From positions 37,722 through 101,721 of the forward strand of contig CAZNMY010000007.1 of the NCBI GenBank assembly GCA_964574325.1: a stretch of DNA of 64,000 nt. Reading direction: 5' to 3'. The position numbers and the translations under genes are program-made. The notes under the pieces were generated by a model, which was not told the origin of the DNA, ran no database searches, and saw only the letters and a program-made list of their open reading frames with translations. Below, in pieces: positions 49,640 through 58,043 of the stretch; within the stretch, counting starts at the first letter, position 1; every line of letters begins with the position of its first letter. Origin of the DNA: CAMDPA01 sp964574325 (lineage in GTDB: Bacteria; Pseudomonadota; Alphaproteobacteria; Rhizobiales; Hyphomicrobiaceae).

Positions 49640-50404
49640 TCACGCCTTGGCCTCGCCGATATCGCCCCAATCGAAATCGGGTCCGCAGAGGGGAACGAAG
49701 ACGAGCTGGGTGCGGCCCATGGTTATCAGATCCATCGACTGGAGCTGCACCGCGGAAGTGGGCCGCTTCTCGTTGACCGCGACGACGTTGGTTTTGGCGA
49801 GGTTCGGCACGAACAGGAAACCGCGCTCGCCGCCGTCGTAGCGGATGTAAGCCTGCTCCTCCGAGGAGATCGCCTCGTCGCCGAAGTCCAGCGGAATGCG
49901 CTGCGTTGCGGCGCGGCCGATGGTGTTGTTGCCCTCGTAGATCGGACGATAGGCGCCGAGGCCCGGCCCCCCGACGATCACGAGCCAGCCGACGACGGGG
50001 TCCTGATGGAAGCTCTGGCGCGTGATCCGGCTCTTGCCACGCACGAGTTGCGTGCGAGCAGGCGCTTCGCCGCCCGGTGGAACCGCGCCGCGCAGCACGC
50101 GGGTGGTCGGGGGCGGATCGATCTCTACGCGGCCGTCGGCGGGAGGAATGTTGGGGGTTCCGCCACGGGCCTCGCGCGCCGCCTCGGCTGCACTCGGCGT
50201 ACCGCCTGGAGCCGGATTGGAAGATGAACTACGCAACATCAGTGGCTTCTCCATCGCTATCGGAAGCGGCGGCTGCTTGCCCGCTGCTCCCGGTTGCTGC
50301 GCCTGCGTCTCGTCACGACTGGCCGCGGCCAGCGCTTCCCTCAACGAACCGAAAATACCCTGGGCTGCGCGCTGAACGCCGCCCCGATCATCCACATCGC
50401 CCAC
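49640..50404 (-). CDS. Soluble FHA-domain protein
   Basis: About 254 residues from GTG 50404, which has GGAGAG six bases upstream; no in-frame ATG is similarly placed. The N-terminal 90 residues are low in complexity (Ala/Pro/Gln-rich). The C-terminal half is FHA-like: GWLVIVGGPGLGAYRPIYEG, NTIGRAATQRIPLDFGDEAI, SSEEQAYIRYDG, VNEKRPTSAVQLQSMDLITM. FHA domains bind phosphothreonine peptides. It sits between a membrane-anchored FHA gene and the PP2C gene, as in threonine-phosphorylation relays (for example those attached to type VI secretion), but no secretion gene is here. Confidence 0.8.
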   Translation of the reverse strand: MGDVDDRGGVQRAAQGIFGSLREALAAASRDETQAQQPGAAGKQPPLPIAMEKPLMLRSSSSNPAPGGTPSAAEAAREARGGTPNIPPADGRVEIDPPPTTRVLRGAVPPGGEAPARTQLVRGKSRITRQSFHQDPVVGWLVIVGGPGLGAYRPIYEGNNTIGRAATQRIPLDFGDEAISSEEQAYIRYDGGERGFLFVPNLAKTNVVAVNEKRPTSAVQLQSMDLITMGRTQLVFVPLCGPDFDWGDIGEAKA

Positions 50405-50504
50405 GACGTTCTCTCCACCGTAAAGGCACGGCCCCTGCGACCGTCCCTGCCACCACCACCGTCCGACACTCGTGTCCAAACTCGCATATGAACTACCGGA
50501 CCGC

Positions 50505-51128
50505 TCACTGCAGCGCGGCCGCAACTCGCATTCTCGTGTTTCCCAACTCGACCGTGTCGCCATCCGACAGCACCGCACGCAACATACGCTCACCGTTGAT
50601 GCGAACGCCGCCGCCATCCTGGCTGCTGACGTCGGTGATCATGAAACCGCCGTCGCGGGAGTGCTCGATCACGGCATGATAGCGGGAAACCGTTTCGTCC
50701 TCGATGCAGATGTCGTTGTCGCGCTGGCGTCCGATCTGCAGCAGACCTCCGCTTCCCGGAAGCTCGATCGCGCTCGCGCCTTCGATCTCGATGCGCGCGG
50801 CGTGCAGGCCGGCCGGGCCTGTCACCGAAGGAGCGAAATCCGACGTGGGCGTTGCATGCCGCCGATAGAGCAGGAAGCCCACGAAAACCAGCACCGGCAA
50901 TACCAATGCACCGCCGAGGCCGAGCATGACCGCGGGGCGCTTCGCATATCCCGCCGCGATCCAGAGCTGAAGCCTCGAGACCGCTTCACGCGCACCTTCG
51001 ACAGCGGCATCCACAGTGGCGTTCGGCAGGAGTTCCACCGGGGTGTCGGAAGCGGCCCACGCTCGCGCGCTCGCCGTCGCGGTGGCGGCGACGACCAGGA
51101 GCAACAATGCCCGCGCGGCCGAATGCAT
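50505..51128 (-). CDS. Membrane-anchored FHA-domain protein
   Basis: A 207-residue protein: signal peptide (MHSAARALLLLVVAATATAS), a periplasmic segment of about 45 residues, a transmembrane helix (about residues 66-88, AVMLGLGGALVLPVLVFVGF), then a cytoplasmic FHA domain from about 108 (ARIEIEGASAIELPGSGGLL, IGRQRDNDICIEDETVSRYH, VRINGERMLRAVLSDGDTVE). The core phosphothreonine-reading residues (R in GRQRDN, S and H in VSRYHA) are intact. First of three same-strand genes ending with the PP2C phosphatase, and divergent from lspA. Likely senses or docks a phosphorylated partner at the inner membrane. Confidence 0.87.
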   Translation of the reverse strand: MHSAARALLLLVVAATATASARAWAASDTPVELLPNATVDAAVEGAREAVSRLQLWIAAGYAKRPAVMLGLGGALVLPVLVFVGFLLYRRHATPTSDFAPSVTGPAGLHAARIEIEGASAIELPGSGGLLQIGRQRDNDICIEDETVSRYHAVIEHSRDGGFMITDVSSQDGGGVRINGERMLRAVLSDGDTVELGNTRMRVAAALQ

Positions 51129-51288
51129 GGCGAATCCTCAGTGTGGACATCGAGGTTCGCCTTGCAACGGGGCAGCATGATGGCCCAACTCGGGCGGGAT
51201 GCGGGCGCGGCGGCACAACCCTCTCCGGTGCGCCCATAGCGGCCTCCCGCGCTTCGAGATCCGTCCGCTACTTGACGGGCCGCGCGCG

Positions 51289-51825
51289 ATGAAACACACG
51301 AAGGGCATGCAAGACACCGAGAACAAGAACTGGTTGTGGGGGCGCTGGTCCAGGCTGGCGCTGTCGACGGCGCTGGTGACCATGGCCGTGGATCAGGCGA
51401 ACAAGCTCTGGATGCTGGGTGTCTATCGCATCCAGGACCGCGGGCAGGTCCGCGTGACGCCGTTCCTCGACTTCGTCTACGTGGTCAACACGGGCATCAG
51501 CTACAATATCGGGTCGGGAACGGTTCCACCGTGGGCGCTTTCGGCGTTCGCAGTGGTGGCTTCGGCGGCGATGGCGATCTGGGTTGCGCGTGCGGCAACG
51601 GGCTCGCTGATGGCGCTCAGCATCGGCCTCATCATCGGCGGCGCGATCGGCAACGCGATCGACAGGCTGTGGCTCGGCGGCGTGGCCGACTTCTACCTGC
51701 TGCACGCATTCGGATACTCCTGGTATGTCTTCAATATCGCCGACGTCGCGATTGTTGCCGGCGTGATCGGCCTGTTGTACGATTCGTTCGTGCCGAGTCG
51801 GGCTGGGGCCGCAAATGCGCCCTAA
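51289..51825 (+). CDS. lspA: Lipoprotein signal peptidase
   Basis: A 178-residue signal peptidase II with four hydrophobic segments, which removes signal peptides from prolipoproteins after lipid attachment. The two catalytic aspartates are Asp125 in GNAIDRLWLGGVADF and Asp152 in FNIADVAIVAGV; Asp35 in VDQANK and VVNTGISYNIG are also conserved positions. The phenylalanine often found after NxGxx is replaced by Tyr (NTGISYNIG). ATG 51289 is used; ATG 51307 is possible. It is followed by a lipoprotein gene whose product is its natural kind of substrate. Confidence 0.93.
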   Translation: MKHTKGMQDTENKNWLWGRWSRLALSTALVTMAVDQANKLWMLGVYRIQDRGQVRVTPFLDFVYVVNTGISYNIGSGTVPPWALSAFAVVASAAMAIWVARAATGSLMALSIGLIIGGAIGNAIDRLWLGGVADFYLLHAFGYSWYVFNIADVAIVAGVIGLLYDSFVPSRAGAANAP

Positions 51826-51915
51826 TCCACGGGCATTCGCGGGGTGGCGAGTTGGGGAGCCGGTATCCTATACCGGTCATGGGCGGGGTACTCCCGCGAT
51901 CCGGGGCTGAAGGCC

Positions 51916-52383
51916 ATGTCGAGCCGCACGTTCAAAACTTCGCATCACATCAAATCCTTGATGCTCTCCATCTGCGTTGCGTCCGCAGCGGTCACTGGCG
52001 GCTGCTCGGGCTTCGATGGTGTCGAGTTGCAAGGCGGCGTGTTCGATGCGATGGGCCTTTCCGGCTCCAATCAAAAGCGGCTGTCGGAAGTGAAGGTCGA
52101 TGCGCGCCCCGGTCTGGTGCTGCCGCCGTCGACCGACAAACTGCCGGATCCGGTCACGGGCTCGATCGCGGCCGCACCTCAGGACGGGTCTTGGCCGGTC
52201 GACCCGGAAGATCGCCGTGCAGCCAATCGGGCTGAACTCGAGAAGCGGCACAAAGTGGCTTGCGAGCGCTTGATCCAAGACCAACGGATGCGCGGTGAGA
52301 CGGGTGTCGTGATGGGGCCGATGGGCAATTGCCAGCCGGGATTGTTCGGCAGTCTCGGAAAGCAGCTCGGCACGCGGGACTGA
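51916..52383 (+). CDS. Predicted lipoprotein of unknown function
   Basis: A 155-residue protein with a lipobox AVTGGC: the lipidated residue would be Cys30, after a hydrophobic segment (LMLSICVASAAVTGGC). The mature chain is polar, with SEVKVDARPGLVLPPSTDKL, SWPVDPEDRRAANRAELEKR and a C-terminal tail GNCQPGLFGSLGKQLGTRD with a second cysteine. ATG 51916 (MSSRTFKTSHH) chosen; the earlier frame is not signal-like. It lies 90 bases after lspA on the same strand, so probably in the same transcript. Resembles small lipoproteins that follow lspA in Hyphomicrobiales, but no family is certain. Confidence 0.8.
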   Translation: MSSRTFKTSHHIKSLMLSICVASAAVTGGCSGFDGVELQGGVFDAMGLSGSNQKRLSEVKVDARPGLVLPPSTDKLPDPVTGSIAAAPQDGSWPVDPEDRRAANRAELEKRHKVACERLIQDQRMRGETGVVMGPMGNCQPGLFGSLGKQLGTRD

Positions 52384-52407
52384 GTATTTCAAGTCCGTCC
52401 GATGTCC

Positions 52408-53283
52408 TCAGCGCGCGAGCAGCGTGTGGATCAGGATTGCAGCGGCAGCCGACACGTTGAGTGATTCGACCCGTCCACTACCGGCCAAGGCTACGATCGA
52501 CTGACACGCCGCCAATGTGGCCGGGGCCAGCCCCTCCTCCTCGTTGCCGAGTACGAGCGCGATCGGTTTGCCGGTGCGGGCAAGCTTGTCGGGCGCAGCG
52601 GCGCGCTCCACCGCCGTGCCGACGACGTGATAGCTGGAGGCCAGCCTGCGCAGCATATCGGGCAGCCGCTCGGCGCGGTAGACATCGATCCATTCGAGAC
52701 CGCCTTTCGCGACACGATAGCTCGCGTCCGACAAGCCGGCTTGGCCGGGGTGATCCGAAAGAACGAGGCGGCTGATGCCGTAGAATGCCGCCGTGCGGGC
52801 GATGGCACCGATGTTCTGCGGATTACCGACGCCGTCGAGGATCAGCAGCGGCTTGCCTTCGGCGGCCCATCGCTCCGCGAGGTTCGGATCGAACGTGCGG
52901 ATCGCCCGCGGGCGGGCCAGCGCGACGATGCCGCCGTGCATGGCCGTGCCCGCGACGCGCTGCATCTCGTCGGCGCGAAGCTGGCGATAGACCTTGTGAC
53001 GACGGCCGAGCTCGGCGCACCAGTCCTGCACCGCGGCCTTGTGCGGGGCCTCGAAATAGAGCCGCTCGACGCGATCGGCACCGCTTTCGAACAATTCGCT
53101 GACCGACGGCAGCCCGGCGACGCGGATCAGCTTGTCGTCCGGGTGCGGACGCGTCCGGCCTTCGGCATTGGCGCGTGCCGGATCGCGATAGGGGTGGACG
53201 GCACGTGGCGGGCGCGGCGTCTTGCCGGAACGCTCGCGGCGCTCCGCCTGCCGGGGCGTTCCCTTGTCGGGTCGTCTTGCCAT
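52408..53283 (-). CDS. TrmH/RlmB-family RNA 2'-O-methyltransferase
   Basis: A 291-residue SPOUT methyltransferase that would methylate a ribose 2'-hydroxyl in rRNA or tRNA. The C-terminal SPOUT domain has its three motifs: LDGVGNPQNIGAIARTAAFY, LVLGNEEEGLAPA and SLNVSAAAAILIHTLL, which form the trefoil-knot AdoMet site. The N-terminal substrate-binding domain (about residues 50-130) includes VSELFESGADRVERLYFEAP. The first 50 residues are basic and disordered. ATG 53283 follows AGGAG. RlmB (G2251 of 23S rRNA) is the closest well-known relative, but the target is not proven. It stands just downstream of adk. Confidence 0.9.
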   Translation of the reverse strand: MARRPDKGTPRQAERRERSGKTPRPPRAVHPYRDPARANAEGRTRPHPDDKLIRVAGLPSVSELFESGADRVERLYFEAPHKAAVQDWCAELGRRHKVYRQLRADEMQRVAGTAMHGGIVALARPRAIRTFDPNLAERWAAEGKPLLILDGVGNPQNIGAIARTAAFYGISRLVLSDHPGQAGLSDASYRVAKGGLEWIDVYRAERLPDMLRRLASSYHVVGTAVERAAAPDKLARTGKPIALVLGNEEEGLAPATLAACQSIVALAGSGRVESLNVSAAAAILIHTLLAR

Positions 53284-53365
53284 GAGAGGCTCCTTGAACC
53301 GCGCGGCTTTTCCCGATCGAAATCGCGCGAGAGCATCCGAGGACGACTGGTATACCATAGGAGGG

Positions 53366-53422
53366 ACCGGTGCCATCGGCTGGCGCCGGTGATTTGCCTG
53401 ATTGATCGGATTTGCCCGATCA
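53366..53422 (-). terminator. Two hairpins at the end of the spc operon (adk 3' end)
   Basis: TGATCGG (53403-53409) pairs with CCGATCA (53416-53422, overlapping the adk stop), and ACCGGTGCC (53366-53374) pairs, with one mismatch, with GGCGCCGGT (53382-53390). They sit where transcription from the ribosomal operon should end. Neither has a clear T-run, so termination is a guess. Confidence 0.35.
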
Positions 53423-54073
53423 GGTGAGCTTGGCGAGAGCCTTCTCGATCGACGCGCCGACCTCGTCGATCGCGCCCATGCCGTCTACAGAAACCAACAA
53501 GCTCTTGGCATAGTAGTAGCCGATCAGGGGCGAGGTCTCTTTGTAGTAGGCGAGCAAGCGATTCTGTACCGTTTCGGCGTTGTCATCCGCCCGGCGCGTG
53601 AATTCCTTGCTGCCGCAGCTGTCGCAGACACCGGCTACCTTCGTCGGCTTGAAGCTGTCGTGGTAGCCAGCGCCGCATTTAGAGCATGAGAAGCGGCCGG
53701 AAATGCGCTCGACCAAAACCTTGTCGTCGACCTTCAGCTCGACCACGATATCGAGCTTCTTCCTGGATGCCTTCAACATCTTCTCCAGGGCGGCCGCCTG
53801 GGGGAGTGTGCGCGGGAAGCCGTCGAGGATGAAGCCCGCCTCGCAGTCCGGCTCGGCGATGCGGTCCTTGATGATGCGGACGACGATGTCGTCGGAGACG
53901 AGACCGCCCTGCTCCATGATCGACTTCGCCTTGAGGCCAACCTCGGTGCCGGCCTTCACCGCCGCGCGGAGCATAGCGCCCGTCGACAACTGCACGAGGC
54001 CATGTTTCGCCGAGAGTGTCTCGGCCTGGGTGCCCTTGCCCGCTCCCGGCGGTCCCAGCAGGATCAGGTTCAT
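53420..54073 (-). CDS. adk: Adenylate kinase (zinc-type lid)
   Basis: A 217-residue adenylate kinase balancing ATP, ADP and AMP. The P-loop GPPGAGKGTQ is at residues 7-16, with LSTGAMLRA, the AMP-binding LDGFPRTLPQA and the arginine-rich RRADDNAETVQNRL. The lid carries four cysteines (FSCSKCGAGYHD ... GVCDSCGSKE) in zinc-finger spacing, so a zinc-containing long-type enzyme. Its ATG overlaps the secY stop (ATGA), so translation is coupled. In most alphaproteobacteria rpsM follows; here the next gene is an RNA methyltransferase. Confidence 0.96.
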   Translation of the reverse strand: MNLILLGPPGAGKGTQAETLSAKHGLVQLSTGAMLRAAVKAGTEVGLKAKSIMEQGGLVSDDIVVRIIKDRIAEPDCEAGFILDGFPRTLPQAAALEKMLKASRKKLDIVVELKVDDKVLVERISGRFSCSKCGAGYHDSFKPTKVAGVCDSCGSKEFTRRADDNAETVQNRLLAYYKETSPLIGYYYAKSLLVSVDGMGAIDEVGASIEKALAKLT

Positions 54074-55431
54074 TTTCGTCCCCGCGGTGTCGTCGTGGCA
54101 GCGCCACGCAGCTTCGCCTTCTTGATCAGGCCTTCATACTGGTGCGCCACCAAGTGACTCTGGACCTGACTGACGGTGTCCATCGTCACGCTGACCGCGA
54201 TGAGCAGAGACGTTCCGCCGAAGTAGAACGGCACGGCCCAATAGACGGTGAGCAGCTCGGGCAGAATGCAGACCGCGGCGAGATATAGCGCACCGACCAC
54301 GGTGATGCGCGTCAGCACATAGTCGATATACTTGGCCGTCTCGGCGCCCGGACGGCGGCCCAGGATGAAGCCACCGTGCTTGCGCAAGTTCTCGGCGGTC
54401 TCGACGGGGTTGAACACGACCGCCGTGTAGAAGAACGCAAAGAAAACGATCAGCGAGATATAGACGAGGATGTGAAGCGGCTGCCCGCGGCCCAGCGATG
54501 CGACGATCGATCCCAGCCAGTCCGGACCACCCGGCGCCATCTGCGCAATGGTCAGCGGCAACAGGAGCAGAGAGGACGCGAAGATCGGCGGAATGACGCC
54601 CGACGAGTTGAGCTTCAGCGGAAGGTGCGAGCTGTCGCCCTGCACCATCTTGTTGCCGACCTGGCGCTTCGGATACTGAATCGGTAGTCGCCTCTGCGCA
54701 CGCTCGAAGAAGACGATCACCGCGACCGAAGCCAGCATCAGCACCATCAGGACGATGATGATCACCGGGGACAGGGTCTGCGTCCGGCCCATCTCGAAGA
54801 GCTGCATCACCGCCTGCGGCATGCCTGCGACGATACCGGCGAAGATGATCAGCGAAGAGCCGTTGCCGACGCCGCGGGCGGTGATCTGCTCGCCGAGCCA
54901 CATCAGGAACATGGTGCCGCCGACCAGCGTGATGACCGTGGAGATGCGGAAGAACCAGCCCGGCTCGATGACGATCGGGCCGACGCTCGAGCGCGATCCC
55001 TCGAGGCTCATCGCGATGCCGTAGGCCTGGGCGGTTGCGATGATCACCGTGAGATAGCGCGTGTACTGGTTGATCTGCTTGCGGCCCTGCTCGCCTTCCT
55101 TCTTCAGCGCTTCGAGCCGCTTATCGACGGAGCTCATGAGCTGCATGATGATGGAGGCAGAGATGTAGGGCATGATGTTCAGCGCGAAGATCGCCATGCG
55201 CTCGATGGCGCCGCCGGCGAAGACGTTGAACATGCCGAGAATGCCGGCCGAATTCTGCTTGAACGTCTCGGCGAAAGCGACGGGGTCGATGCCGGGGATC
55301 GGTACGAAGGTGCCGAAGCGGAAGACCAGGAGGGCCGCAAGGGTGAACCAGATGCGCCGCTTCAGCTCCTCGGCCTTGCCGAGAGCACTGAGGTTTATGT
55401 TCGCTGCAAGCCGCTCGGCTGCCGAAGCCAT
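54070..55431 (-). CDS. secY: Protein translocase subunit SecY
   Basis: A 453-residue channel protein of the Sec translocon with ten membrane helices. The first is RIWFTLAALLVFRFGTFVPI, then MPYISASIIMQLMSSVDKRL with the conserved cytoplasmic loop, SLIIFAGIVAGMP, GGTSLLIAVSVTMDTVSQVQ and a basic tail AKLRGAATTTPRGRK. Forms the membrane pore with SecE and SecG and takes substrates from SecA or the ribosome. It is 587 bases downstream of rplO rather than directly after it, and its last four bases are shared with adk. Length is normal for the family. Confidence 0.97.
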   Translation of the reverse strand: MASAAERLAANINLSALGKAEELKRRIWFTLAALLVFRFGTFVPIPGIDPVAFAETFKQNSAGILGMFNVFAGGAIERMAIFALNIMPYISASIIMQLMSSVDKRLEALKKEGEQGRKQINQYTRYLTVIIATAQAYGIAMSLEGSRSSVGPIVIEPGWFFRISTVITLVGGTMFLMWLGEQITARGVGNGSSLIIFAGIVAGMPQAVMQLFEMGRTQTLSPVIIIVLMVLMLASVAVIVFFERAQRRLPIQYPKRQVGNKMVQGDSSHLPLKLNSSGVIPPIFASSLLLLPLTIAQMAPGGPDWLGSIVASLGRGQPLHILVYISLIVFFAFFYTAVVFNPVETAENLRKHGGFILGRRPGAETAKYIDYVLTRITVVGALYLAAVCILPELLTVYWAVPFYFGGTSLLIAVSVTMDTVSQVQSHLVAHQYEGLIKKAKLRGAATTTPRGRK

Positions 55432-56018
55432 CGTGCATTCTCCTATTGCAAGGCCGAGCGCGAGCAGACGTCACGGACGCCAGCCGCACCTCGCTTCGCG
55501 GGGCTGACGCCGTGCAACCGCTGCGGCGCGCCTCGCTCGAAAAGCTGATCTGAATTCTGGTCTGAACTTCGATCCGAACTTTGGCGGACACTACACCAAT
55601 TCGGTCCGCTGCGCAGGGTTGCGCCTGCGGCAAGCTGATCCGCCGAACGGAGCGCTCTACCGCTGCAGGCGCCCATCGCCTGAGCGCTTCTGCAGACGTT
55701 GTGGTGGCGGATAGATGATCGCGCGGAAAGGCGCACATGACGTGCGTGTTGCGCGTCGGCGCAGGATGCCCGGCCCCCCAGCTCCGCCGGTGCGGGCGCG
55801 ATTGGATCAGGAGCGGCAATCGATGTCGACAGCATGTCTGCGACCTTTGCCCAGCTTGGCCCAGCTTGCGTACACATCGTCCGCATTGCCCCCACTCACG
55901 CCGGCTCGTCGTCGAGGAACACGTGAGATAGAGCGACGCGGAGCGCAACCGAGGAAACGAGCGTGGCCGTCGGAAACCCGATCGCGCTGCGCGCCTTGTC
56001 CGCGCAGCGCAAGAAGGA
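55432..56018. other. 587-bp gene-free gap between rplO and secY
   Basis: In most bacteria secY follows rplO within tens of bases. Here no coding pattern is visible on either strand; the open frames are arginine- and serine-rich. A three-copy imperfect 12-base repeat runs from 55547 to 55582 (GATCTGAATTCT, GGTCTGAACTTC, GATCCGAACTTT) and GGCCCAGCTT occurs in two adjacent copies near 55850. It may hold a separate promoter for secY-adk. Confidence 0.7.
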
Positions 56019-56567
56019 TCAGTCGGCGTCGCCGCCCTTCTTCTTCGTCGTCTTGGCCTTCTTGGCCGCCGTCTTCTTGCGCTTGACCTCGTCGGCCTCG
56101 ATGATCTTCTTCTCGATCAGCGTGATGCTGCCGCCGGCCTTCTCGACGGCGGCGCGCGCCGTGGCCGATGCGTGGTTGACGGTGATCGCGACTTTCGCCT
56201 TCAACTCGCCTTCGCCCAGCAACCGCAGGCCGTCCTTCGGGCGGCGGAGGATGCCGGCGGCGACGAGTGCCGCGACGTCGATGGGCTTGCCGGCTTCGAG
56301 GCGACCGGAGTCGAGCGCTGCCTGAAGGGCGCCGACGTTCACCTCGTTGAACTTCTCACGGAAGAGGCTGTTGAAGCCGCGCTTCGGCAGGCGGCGATGC
56401 AACGGCATCTGGCCGCCTTCGAAGCCGCCGATTGCCACACCGGTACGAGCGGTCTGGCCTTTGCCGCCGCGACCGGCCTGCTTGCCGAGGCCGGAGCCGA
56501 TGCCGCGACCGACCCTGACCCGCATCTTGCGGGCGCCGGGATTGTCCTTGATCTCATTGAGCCGCAT
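56019..56567 (-). CDS. rplO: 50S ribosomal protein L15
   Basis: A 182-residue L15, an early-assembling protein of the large subunit that binds 23S rRNA. The start MRLNEIKDNPGARKMRVRVG is typical, as are the glycine-rich GRGIGSGLGKQAGRGGKGQT and GFEGGQMPLHRRLPKRGF. ATG 56567 is clear by homology. After about residue 155 the chain ends in a lysine-rich extension (VKRKKTAAKKAKTTKKKGG), making it longer than the usual 145-150 residues. It lies downstream of rpmD; after it comes the unusual gap before secY. Confidence 0.96.
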   Translation of the reverse strand: MRLNEIKDNPGARKMRVRVGRGIGSGLGKQAGRGGKGQTARTGVAIGGFEGGQMPLHRRLPKRGFNSLFREKFNEVNVGALQAALDSGRLEAGKPIDVAALVAAGILRRPKDGLRLLGEGELKAKVAITVNHASATARAAVEKAGGSITLIEKKIIEADEVKRKKTAAKKAKTTKKKGGDAD

Positions 56568-56683
56568 GGGTTCTCTCGTGAGTGGTGAGTGGTCAGGGGT
56601 GAGTGGGAAGATCTTCCAGTGGATGGCCGGCAACCTGGGCGAGCGCGTGCTCCCCACTGGCCACGGACCACCCGCTCCTCACC

Positions 56684-56881
56684 CTATTTTTTTTCCTCGA
56701 CGATGCGGACGAGGTGGCTGACCTTCTTGATCATGCCGCGCACAGAAGGCGTGTCCTCGAGCGTGCTGCGGCGATGCAGCTTGTTCAGGCCCAGGCCGAT
56801 CAGGGTCTGCGTCTGCCGCTCCGGGCGGCGGTTCGCGCTCCCGGTCTGCTCCAGCGTAATGGTCTTGCCGGTCGATGCCAT
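56684..56881 (-). CDS. rpmD: 50S ribosomal protein L30
   Basis: A 65-residue L30, present in bacteria of this type. The core reads ITLEQTGSANRRPERQTQTL, LGLNKLHRRSTLEDTPSVRG and MIKKVSHLVRIVEE, matching the family over its whole length. It stands between rpsE and rplO, as expected in the spc operon, with longer than usual spacers on each side (144 and 116 bases). Confidence 0.96.
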   Translation of the reverse strand: MASTGKTITLEQTGSANRRPERQTQTLIGLGLNKLHRRSTLEDTPSVRGMIKKVSHLVRIVEEKK

Positions 56882-57025
56882 GTCACTTCACCTCGAATAG
56901 TCTCAATCGACGCATCCAGCGCCGCATCCAGCGCCGCTGCCATTCACGGCAGCCTACCTCGTGGCGCATGCCGGTCCGACGGTAAGGCGCGCCAGAAAGC
57001 GTACGCCGAAAGCCGGGAAACGGCG

Positions 57026-57604
57026 TTACGCGTCGGGCTGTGCGCCCTCGGCCTCGACGGAACCGTCGCGGCGACGCGCAGCGATCTCGCCATACTTCTT
57101 GCCGCGGCGGGCAGCCACGGCACGCGGATTCTCCTGCGCCTTCAGGGCGTCGAAGGTCGCACGAACGACGTTGTAAGGATTGGACGAGCCGAGCGACTTC
57201 GCCACGACGTCCTGAACCCCGAGCATCTCGAACACGGCGCGCATGGCACCGCCGGCGATGATGCCGGTGCCCGGAGGGGCTGCGCGGATGATCACCTTGC
57301 CCGAGCCGTGACGGCCGAAGCTGTCGTGATGCACCGTACGGCCCTCGCGAAGCGGAACGCGGACGAGCGCGCGGCGCCCCGCCTCGGTCGCCTTGCGGAT
57401 CGCCTCGGGCACCTCACGGGCCTTGCCGTGGCCGAAAGCCACGCGGCCTTTGAGATCGCCGAGCACGACCAGCGCTGCGAATCCGAAGCGCTTGCCGCCC
57501 TTCACGACCTTGGCGACGCGATTGATGTGAACGAGCTTCTCGGTGAACTCGCTCTCGCGCTCTTCGCGGTCACGACCGCGATCTCTGCCAGGGGAACGTG
57601 CCAC
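57026..57604 (-). CDS. rpsE: 30S ribosomal protein S5
   Basis: A 192-residue S5, which helps maintain decoding accuracy and contacts S4 and S8. Core blocks are EKLVHINRVAKVVKGGKRFG, FAALVVLGDLKGRVAFGHGK and PLREGRTVHHDSFGRHGSGK, with GIIAGGAMRAVFEMLGVQDV further on. The start codon is GTG (57604), preceded by AAGGA seven bases upstream. A short charged C-terminal tail ends ARRRDGSVEAEGAQPDA. It follows rplR by 17 bases. Confidence 0.96.
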   Translation of the reverse strand: MARSPGRDRGRDREERESEFTEKLVHINRVAKVVKGGKRFGFAALVVLGDLKGRVAFGHGKAREVPEAIRKATEAGRRALVRVPLREGRTVHHDSFGRHGSGKVIIRAAPPGTGIIAGGAMRAVFEMLGVQDVVAKSLGSSNPYNVVRATFDALKAQENPRAVAARRGKKYGEIAARRRDGSVEAEGAQPDA

Positions 57605-57621
57605 GTGGAATTCCTTTCAGG

Positions 57622-57981
57622 TTAGAAGCTCAGGCCGCCTTCGCGGGCTGCATCGGCCAGCGCCTTGACGCGGCCATGATAGATGTATGCGCCGCGGTCG
57701 AACACGACGGCCTTGACGCCGGCCTTGAGCGCACGCTCGGCGACGAGCTTGCCGACGGCCTTGGCGGCGTCCTTGTCAGCGCCCGTCTTGAGAGACGTGC
57801 GGAGATCCTTCTCCAGCGTCGAAGCCGCCGCCAGCGTCGTGCCGGCCGTGTCGTCGATGACCTGCGCGTAGATGTTCTGCGACGAGCGGAACACCGACAG
57901 GCGCGGCTTGCCACCGGAGACCTTCTTCAGCGATTGGCGAACACGGCGCTTGCGGCGCTGTTCGGGAGTGAGTTTGGGCAT
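57622..57981 (-). CDS. rplR: 50S ribosomal protein L18
   Basis: A 119-residue L18, which binds 5S rRNA with L5 and L25-type proteins. Seen: RRKRRVRQSLKKVSGGKPRL at the basic N-terminus, SVFRSSQNIYAQVIDDTAGT, and the C-terminal FDRGAYIYHGRVKALADAAR EG-type end ADAAREGGLSF. Length is normal. It sits between rplF and rpsE in standard order. Confidence 0.96.
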   Translation of the reverse strand: MPKLTPEQRRKRRVRQSLKKVSGGKPRLSVFRSSQNIYAQVIDDTAGTTLAAASTLEKDLRTSLKTGADKDAAKAVGKLVAERALKAGVKAVVFDRGAYIYHGRVKALADAAREGGLSF

Positions 57982-58043
57982 GGCGAATTCCTAGCTTGTT
58001 CGCTCCGTGGCACCCGGGTGCGGACCCGGCGCGAAAGCAATCC

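Noticed and set aside
55121..55948. 275-codon frame in the rplO-secY gap and secY 5' region
   Set aside because: Its downstream half is the wrong frame of secY, and the rest has no ribosome site or conserved residues; not taken as an extra gene in the spc operon.
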